DNA from: Chimonanthus salicifolius
Taxonomy: Eukaryota > Streptophyta > Magnoliopsida > Laurales > Calycanthaceae
Reading direction: 5' to 3'
Assembly (NCBI GenBank): GCA_013350335.1
Contig: CM023537.1
Span: 46,560,111 to 46,624,110 of the forward strand
DNA: 64,000 bases
In this document: positions 56,986-64,000 of the stretch, piece by piece
Numbering within the stretch: the stretch's first letter is position 1
Layout: the number at the start of each line of letters is the position of its first letter
The notes under the pieces: model-generated
Database searches by the model: none
Told to the model about the DNA's origin: nothing
The model's input: only the letters and a program-made list of their open reading frames with translations
Position numbers and translations under genes: made by a program

Positions 56986-59470
56986 TGATCTATGAATCCT
57001 TTAGGATGTTCTACAAATACTTGTTTATTCAAAAATCCATTCAAGAAAGTACTTTTTACATCCATTTGGTATAGTTTGAACTTGAGATGACATGCAATGA
57101 AAAACAGAATTCTGATGGATTCTAATCTTGCTACAGGAGCAAAGTTTCATCAAAATCTAAACCTTCTATTTGAGTGTATCCCTGTGCTACAAGTCGTGCC
57201 TTATTTATTACGATGGTTCCATGTTCATCCAACTTATTTTTTAATATCCATTTAGTTCCAATTATGTGTGTTTCCTTGGGTCTAGGAACTAAATCCCATT
57301 TATTATTTCTAGTGAATTGACCTAGTTCCTTTTGCATATCATTTACCCACTTTTCATCAGCTGTGGCCTTTTCTATTCTTTTGTGTTCAAGTTGTGAGGT
57401 GAAGCATGTATAATTGGCCAAATTCTCAAGTTGCTTTCTTGTTCTTACTCTAGCAGTAGGTTCCCCTATGATTTGTTTGAGGGGGTATTCCTTTACATTT
57501 TTTAGAGGTTTTGGTTCAGGTGGGGGATCTTGTGATTTATCTTTGTTTTCTGGATTTACTTCTTCCAACCTGATGATTTCCGTTTCTTTTAACTCTTTCT
57601 CTAGTGTACTCACATGATCGTCTATTATCACATTTACTAATTCTTGTATGGCACCATCTTGACCCTATAAGCATGACTAGTCGTGGAGTATCCTAAGAAG
57701 ATGTCCATCATCACTTTTAGATTCAAATATTTCTAAGTGTTCTTTATCCCGTAGTATGTGACATTTACTTCCAAAGACTTTGAAATACTTGGAGTTGGGT
57801 TTTCTACCAGTCCACAGTTCATGTGCTATTTTGTTCTGTCCTACTCTCAAATATACTCTATTAATGATATAGCAGACAGTATTAACATCTTCCGCCCACA
57901 TATTTTTGGGAACATTCTTGCTTTCAAATAGGGTGTTGGTCATTTCTTGAAGGACCCTATTTTTCCTTACAGCGACTCCATTTTGTTGAGGAGTTTGGGA
58001 GCAAAATATTCATGATGAATGCCTCATTTTTCATAGAATTTGTTGAATGACTGATTTTCAAATTCTCTTCCATGATCAGTCCTTATTCTGTGAATATTTG
58101 ATTCTTTTGCATTCATAAGTCGTTTTGCAATGATTCTGAAGTCACGAAATGCATCTGATTTTTCCTTTAAGAAGGCTACCCAAGTGTATCTAGTATAGTC
58201 CAACTATTACTAAGAAATACCTTTTTCCCCTAGTACTTTCGTGTTGAGTGGGTCCTACTAAGTCCATATGGAGTAGTTTTAAGGGTCTAGAAGTTGCTAT
58301 CAGATTTGTATGTTTATGTGCTGCCCTGATTTGTTTTCCTTTTTGGCAGTCACCACATATAATTCCTTTAGATCGTCTAACTTTGGGTAATCCTTTTATA
58401 TGTTCACTAAGTTTGGACAAATCGTTGAAGTTCACATGACCGAGCCTCTGATGCCAGAGTTGAGCCTCACTGATTTAGACAAAAGGCACTCATGTGAGAT
58501 CGGAGTTGAGGTACAATCCAAAACATAGCAATCATCAAAAGTGAGGGTTCCACTCAAAACAACCTTTATTTCATTTGAATAAACATGGCAGTCCTTTTTG
58601 CTAAAAGTAACTTTACTATAATTTGCACAGAGTTGAGATATACTAAGCAAATTGTGTTTTAGACGATCAACAAGGTAGACATCTTTGATGACCCTAGAGG
58701 ATGGCAGATTTAAGGACCCCTTTCCAATTATATTGGCCATGTTTCCATCCCCCAAAACTACAGATCCTCCCTTACAATTCACCAAATCAGACATGTAAGA
58801 ATTGTTTCCAGTCATATGTTGAGAGAATCCACTGTCCAAATACCACTTGGATTGCCTTTCAACATTTAAGGATGCATGGATCATGAAGCTCTTATTGTTT
58901 GGGGATTCATTAGATGAAATAGTAATGGTGGAGTCCATCTCCTGTATAATCTGTCGGGATTTGAAATAGGTTTTTCCATTAAAGAATCTGATCCTTGGAT
59001 TTCCAATTCTATCCAAGATGATTGGTAAACTCTGATTTAGAACATTACTTCTCTGTTTTTCCAGAGAACACTTTATCTGAAAATTTTTCTTGAAATAGTA
59101 ATTTGACTCAGGATGACCCCATTTGCCACAATAGATGCATTGTATATTAGAGAGTTTGGGCATATGGTTTTTAACATCTACAGGAGTTTGCCTCTGAGTA
59201 ACAACCAAGTTTTTGTCATGCTTTATCCCAGATTTGTTCTTGAAATTTGTACCAAAATTGATTACCTTGTTCTTAGATTGAGATGACTTCTCTAAGTCAG
59301 ACATTAACAATGTAATTTTGTTTTCAAGACACCTTTTCGTTTCAGTCAAGTGTTTGTGATCTTTCTTGCACAAATCCACTTGCGATTGAAGATCAGTCTG
59401 ACATTTTCTCAACACTAATATCTCATCAATTGATTTTTCAAATTTTGTTGAGAAAGTTTTTTTTTTTTTT
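56986..59470 (-). pseudogene. SIRE-like gag end, protease, integrase and RT start
   Basis: From high to low: a coiled-coil-like gag stretch (59,415 downward); zinc knuckle CIYCGKWGHPESNYY (last Cys replaced by Tyr); protease WYLDSGFSQHMTG (about 58,845); GAG-pre-integrase HNLLSISQLCANYSKVTFSK and GHVNFNDLSKL (frameshifted near 58,435). Integrase follows with CGDCQKGKQ and LLHMDLVGPTQ (about 58,270), and integrase C-terminal part NMWAEDVNTVCYIINRVYLR (about 57,890). RT start comes last: EKWVNDMQKELGQFTRNNKW and KARLVAQGYTQIEGLDFDET (57,340-57,140), then VEHPKGFIDH next to the Gypsy insertion. The protease motif DSGF replaces the common DSGC. Confidence 0.85.
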
Positions 59471-59983
59471 TCGGTTCTCTAAATTTCAAGGAGTTTAGTC
59501 AGGGAGGCATTCTCACTTTTAAGTTTGTGAGCTTTCTTGGTTAACTCCATACTCTCAACATACAAAGCACTGTATGATTCTTGGAGATCATTAAGAGTCT
59601 TTTCATGTTCAGATTCACTAAACTATTCTTATTTATCATAAGTAAACGAAGCAACCAGGCTATATAATGTACCTTTGTTTTCATTTTCCAAGGTTGATGC
59701 AGACTCGGATTCTCCTTCATTACTCAACTTTATTTTTTTGGCGATGAGTTAGCCTTCATGTTACAGAGATTGCAAGAGCAAGACCTTCTACAGAGTTGTA
59801 TCAATGATATTTCGATTGTGGATTTTCTAGGCATAGTTTTTTAAAACCTCGATGCGATGTTTACCCTAGTCGTTAAGATCTCTAGACATTGATATGTAGG
59901 TATCCATAACAGTTGTTCTAGCAACAAGATCTCACTCGGATGATTAAATCCAAATATGTAGAGCACCTGGCTTTGATGCCAAT
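59471..59983 (-). other. SIRE-like gag remnant and primer-binding site
   Basis: Minus-strand frames with stops read ELTKKAHKLKSENASLTKLL (about 59,545-59,486), a coiled-coil-like piece of gag, and then no clear gag N-terminus. Only about 0.5 kb separates it from the LTR, so the first part of gag is deleted. The primer site TTGGCATCAAAGCCAGG lies at about 59,966-59,982 on the minus strand. Confidence 0.65.
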
Positions 59984-61657
59984 TGAAAATCCCAATGTGC
60001 TAGAACACGATTGACCCTAGAGTGGGGGTGAATAGGTAAATCTCAAATTGTTGTTCCTTTTTAAAATTAACTTGATTGATTAGTGTAAGTGTGGTTGATA
60101 TGACAATCAAGTAAGTGCATGTTAGCAAAGATGATTAAACAATCAACATAAGAAGTTAGCTCTATCACCATAATCTCAAGGACACACGATATATAGTGAT
60201 TCAATTAACCGAGCTATATCCACTGTTAGGACTCGTCCAACCTTGAGCTATCCCCAATTTTACTATGTGGAGACTTACACCCTCATAAATAGAGTAGGAA
60301 TTCTACCTCACTCAATTGGCTGAGAATTACACCCACCATTGTGCCAGAGACGATGCTCTAGAGTTTTTTTATAGTGTTTCTGGAGAAAATCCACTTAATC
60401 CACTTCCGGCACAAAGGTTTCAAAGACAAATTTAAAACTAAGAAGCACTTGCTTTGTAGCTCTCTTCTTGTTGAAGTGTGTTTTTCAAAGATTCACCCAA
60501 TGTGTGTTGATGCTCTTTCTTGAAGATATAGTACAACAATCACAGATTTAGTAAGACTATGAAATTGGTTCAAGTCCTATTAGATGTTTTATTTTCTCTC
60601 ATTTCTTTCTCATTCACAATCTTTTATCAAAGATTAGGTATTTGATTATGGGTATTGGGACAATAGAGATGATTGTTCCTCAGAGTGTATGATTTTTCCC
60701 AGTTCAAGGAAGATACCCAAATGATCATACAACACTCATATTTATAGAGGAGTCTCAACGGCTCAACGGTTTTTCATACAATCAAGTACCGACAGGTCGG
60801 TGTTCATATTTATTACCGTTCAACCACCTGACCTTTACGCATTAAATGCACTCCCAACAGTATAACTACTTTCCGATCGACAGGTCAGTGTGGCTGATGG
60901 GTCGGCATTCATGGAACTAAGAGGTCGGTCCAATTGAGAGGTCGGTCCAACTGAGAGGTCGGTCCAATCGAGAGGCTCGATCTGGGGCAAGTCCATGCTA
61001 ACAGAGTTTCAAGACAGAAACTAGTCAAACCCAGACCGACCTGTCGCCCTTTACTGAGGGGTTGGTCTTGTTACTCTCGATCGGTCTTGAATCACTGAGA
61101 TGTCTATTTTCTCGAGAGCATACATGAGTTCACAGTCCAGAACTCACAAGTCTTTCACCGATGAGTCGTCGATTACGAGAGATCGTTTAAGTTTATCACC
61201 GACGGGTCGGTGCATACGAGACTCTCGGTCAGAGGCATTCTCAGAATGACAGTTCTAAGTTCCAGAACCTATGTCAAACTGGCCGACAAGTCCTTGACCA
61301 CGATGGGTTGGTCCTGTCTCCACCGAGCGGTAAGATAGACTGGTCGAGCTGACAGTGAACATAATTCATTTTTCAAGTTCATTTCCAATTCACTGTTCAG
61401 CTTCCTATCTAGGCCTTATATGATTTTATCATTTGTTCAACTAAGCCTAGGAATATTGCTCTCTCAGGTTTGGGTTCCACCTAAGATCATCTATGGCCAT
61501 AATACCTTTTGTGATGGTTATGACGATGAGCTTTGAGCTTTGATGGAGCAAGATCTTCTTACTTGATCATCTTGAGTCTTCAAGTTTCTTTAGCAAGTGC
61601 TTCTTCCCGAGTCATGGTATTGACAAACAAGGGTTTGGCCAAGCCCGGGCACTAACA
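59984..61657 (-). repeat. 5' LTR of the SIRE-like Copia
   Basis: 1,674 bp in plus orientation TGAAAATCCC...GGGCACTAACA. It contains three 17-bp units GAGGTCGGTCCAAYYGA at 60,921-60,971, where the 3' LTR has one (GAGGTCACTCCAATTGA). Confidence 0.88.
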
Positions 61658-63130
61658 TCCATCCTATTAACCAAATCAAATTCCAGGTTACTAAAATAAG
61701 CAGAATTTTTTTTCCATTGCAGTAAACGTCATTCAACATGTGATTTTTGAAATTGAATTGATGGAATATTGTCATTTATACATATGCAGAAGTCAATGAA
61801 CCAATTCCGTAACTCTGAAAATGTTGGTGTTGATATTATATACTTTTCACATTTTATGTGACCATCTGGGACTTATTTTTCGAGGATGACTTTAGTTATT
61901 GTTTTTGGAATTCAGATTTGGTTATCTCTCGAGGGTTTTATTCAGTCAGAAATAGAATCATCTGTCTTTCAGGTTTATTGTTTGACCATTATAAAGTGTA
62001 ATTTATTTTTGATATTCAATGTGAGCTATTTTTTAATCCAACATCTTTTATATTGGATGTAATTAAAGTCAAACATAGTTTGATAGATGCATATGCCCCT
62101 GCCAAAGACCAACTGTATGTCACGGGGCTAAGAGAATCCTTCATTGGTTCATCCATTGTGGCACTCAAACATCAACTCATTGTAAGCGAGTCAGCCTCAC
62201 AACAAATGTGATCACTCTTTGGACCAAGGTGATGAATCAAACCAAGCACACACTTGAACACAAGTTGAAGGAGAGATGAGAATGCCACTTACTTGAATTG
62301 AAACACCTTGGGGAGTTCAACTCTTTCTCTACTTCACCTTTCCTCTCTAGCTTGACTCTTCTCTCAAGCATATGAGGTCTTATGGAGGTTGATGACAAAT
62401 GAGGCACTCATCTTCTTTTATGGGTGAGGCCATGGAGCATGAATGGTTACGATTGTACAAAGTGTCACAATCCTACACTACATGAACTTTCTAGACTCTT
62501 CTGCACTCTAGACACTCTAAAGCACTCTATACTACCATACTCTTCGACATTCATCCATACACTTCTAGAGCATTCTAAAAATCTCTACAAAACTCTAGAA
62601 ACCTTTACACTATTTTAGAGAACTCTAGATTATTCTTGAAATGCCCACACCACTTTAGAACCTTGTAGAGTCTTCTTGAACATTCCTAGAACCTTTTGCA
62701 TTATTTCGGACTTTTCTTGCACATTCCAGATCATTCTGAAGCATTTTGGAAATCTCTATGCATCCAAAACCTTTGTTCTTCAAGTTCAGTTGTGCCTTGT
62801 GCACAATTTTGGCATCAATCTTGGCTTTCATGGTCGATTGTCGAGTCATAGAGTCTCGATTTGTGACATGTAGCAACCATTGAACATTATGAATATTTCA
62901 AAAGAAAGGCTAGTTTTGGTCCTTTTGAAGATACTGATGCTTCAGGTGATGTTGGTCTTGGTCAAGAGTCTGCTTCAGGAATCAAGGGTTTTATGTTCTA
63001 TTCACGCTCAATCCCATAGGGCCATGCCCCAAAAATTAGTCGGGTCAAACACCTAGACACCTTGGTTAAAAAATTTGCCACATCAGCAAAGTGAAGTACA
63101 GTGACGTGTTTTTAATTTTGGTGCAGAATT
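61658..63130. other. Intergenic; degenerate CTCTAGAA/TTCTAGAG repeats
   Basis: No gene is seen. From about 62,480 to 62,760 the DNA is a degenerate short-period repeat of TTCnnGAA-type blocks. The best run is TTCTTGAACATTCCTAGAA at 62,673-62,691, which has three correctly spaced alternating pentamers of a heat-shock element and a fourth shifted by one base. The stretch from about 62,117 (TGTCACGGGGCTAAG) looks like an LTR start, but no matching end or target duplication was found. Confidence 0.45.
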
Positions 63131-63720
63131 TTGCTCGTGGGCAATCCCTTTTGTCTTTGTAGAAAAATAAGCAAATCAATAGCCAACAAACTGATTCTCA
63201 AGAACCCATGTCTTTCTTCGCTTGAAACCTGCGAAAGCATGGCATCACTGAAACAAATTCATGCTCATATCTTCAGGACATGTCTTTCTAAAGACAACCT
63301 AACATCAACCAAGATATTGGAACTTTTTTCTCTCTTGGATCTGCCTGATTTTGATTATGCCCGTCTTGTTTTCGATCAAATTAAGACACCCAATACATTC
63401 ACTTGGAATACCATGATCAAAGCTCATTCCAAAGCTCAGAATTCAAAAGATGTGATTGATTTGTACAAAGAAATATTGTAGAGACATACCCAGCCCAATG
63501 GCATTACTTTTTCATTAGTATTAAAGGCGAGTTCTAATCTTGGAAACATATGGCTTTTAATGGGAATTCATGGTCAGTTCTTCAAATTTGGTTCCAATTT
63601 AGATGTTTTTGCTTTGAATTCATTGATCAATGGTTTTTCTGTTTGCAAATGTGTTGATTTTACACGGAAGGCTTTCGATGAAACTCCTGAAAGGGATTTG
63701 CTCTCTTAGACTGTGGTAAT
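63131..63720 (+). pseudogene. PPR protein gene remnant (PLS-type), 5' part
   Basis: Pentatricopeptide-repeat proteins bind organelle RNA for editing, splicing or stability. The frame reads LETCESMASLKQIHAHIFRT, then LVFDQIKTPNTFTWNTMIKA and VIDLYKEIL, a TAG (63,479), QPNGITFSLVLKASSNLGNI, VFALNSLINGFSVCKC and AFDETPERDLLS, and a second TAG (63,707). These are the opening repeats of a plant PLS-class PPR protein. The second TAG sits where Trp is usual (DLLSW); the first would fit a lost Gln. Both could result from C-to-T changes. No start codon opens the frame; the first in-frame ATG is at 63,239. It ends where an LTR begins at 63,721, so it is non-functional. Confidence 0.85.
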
Positions 63721-64000
63721 TGTTGGGGATTAGAGATTAATTAAAGCAAACACAAAATCAAATCGCACTACACAAGATTTACGTGGTTTGGCTAGAATGC
63801 CTACGTCCACGGAGCGAGATCAAATCTACTATGTAGAGAAATATGTACATGGGATTACAAGGTCTTTCCCTCTCGGATCTTCCTTTTCTCTCACTCTCTC
63901 TTTAATCCCTCTCTCTCCCAAATCCTTCTCTGTGTTTAACACAGGATTACATTAATATATAGAAGAAGAGAATAATAAGCTAGGCCCATAAGTGGGGCTA
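63721..64000. mobile_element. LTR of another retrotransposon, cut by the window end
   Basis: Starts TGTTGGGGATTAGAG directly after the PPR frame. It contains TTTACGTGGTTTGGCTAGAA, then TACGTCCACGGAGCGAGATC, a block common in plant Copia LTRs, followed by a CT-rich part (63,870-63,930). The other end, orientation and target duplication lie beyond the window. Confidence 0.75.

Larger units (their letters stand above)
44838..61657 (-). mobile_element. SIRE/Maximus-like Copia, minus strand, split by a Gypsy element
   Basis: The LTRs are 44,838-about 46,456 (3') and 59,984-61,657 (5'), roughly 10% different by eye over the first 230 bases. The 5' side has a primer site (minus-strand TTGGCATCAAAGCCAGGTGC, about 59,963-59,982) next to the LTR end. 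The 3' side has several polypurine tracts. The pol order on the minus strand is gag remnant, protease, integrase, RT, RNase H. A Tekay-like element (47,985-56,985) interrupts RT. Without it the Copia is about 7.8 kb, shorter than usual for this lineage because the gag N-terminus is missing. No matching 5-bp target duplication was found (ACCAG left, TCCAT right). Confidence 0.85.

Noticed and set aside
44833..61662. Target duplication for the SIRE-like Copia
   Set aside because: Flanks ACCAG and TCCAT do not match; the insertion is old or one flank was rearranged.
62117..63030. Solo LTR starting TGTCACGGGGCTAAG
   Set aside because: No matching TG..CA end or 5-bp target duplication could be found, so it is mentioned only as a possibility.

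Overview
This window is nuclear DNA of a seed plant, most likely an angiosperm. The evidence is one intron-containing plant SRO gene (PARP-like fold plus RST domain), a plant PPR gene remnant, and a dense stack of plant-type retrotransposons: Copia of several lineages, Tekay/Del-like and other Gypsy elements, L1-type LINEs with an RNase H tail, a TRIM, and small TIR elements. I cannot name the species.

Layout. 1-2,663: an intact four-exon SRO gene on the + strand, preceded by its 5' leader. 4,100-8,890: two decayed tandem copies of the SRO gene, one interrupted by a 5'-truncated LINE and one by a 97-bp hAT-like MITE. 8,900-11,440: fragments of a Gypsy element and a LINE tail. About 11,442-19,590: an old minus-strand Copia element.

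16,959-28,203: a 5.39-kb segment present twice in direct orientation (16,959-22,350 and 22,812-28,203, roughly 1% different by eye), separated by 461 bp of unrelated filler. It carries the 5' part of the minus Copia and the 5' half of a plus-strand Copia ('F1'). The second copy runs on into the complete F1 element (25,649-30,908).

19,590 to about 44,400: pieces of one plus-strand Copia ('C', Ale-like) broken up by later insertions: F1, a 678-bp TRIM, a 4,026-bp solo LTR, a 4,080-bp minus-oriented Gypsy-type LTR that itself holds a collapsed Copia, and a 1,633-bp TIR element inside its 3' LTR. 44,838-61,657: a SIRE/Maximus-like Copia on the minus strand, split inside reverse transcriptase by a Tekay-like Gypsy element (47,985-56,985) that has lost almost all of pol. 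63,131-63,720: a PPR gene remnant with two TAG stops, cut off by the LTR of another element that leaves the window.

The only gene I consider likely to be functional is the SRO gene. Everything else is a record of repeated insertion, deletion and duplication. The least expected structure is a set of near-perfect GGTTCGGCCAT/ATGGCCGAACC hairpins repeated seven or more times in the probably transcribed part of the 4.0-kb solo LTR (about 34,738-35,814). The other notable structures are the duplication with filler, the TRIM, and the TIR element whose terminal region is tandemly duplicated. I saw no tRNA, rRNA or CRISPR array, and no intact autonomous element. Coordinates of LTR ends without a clear TG/CA or target duplication are approximate.
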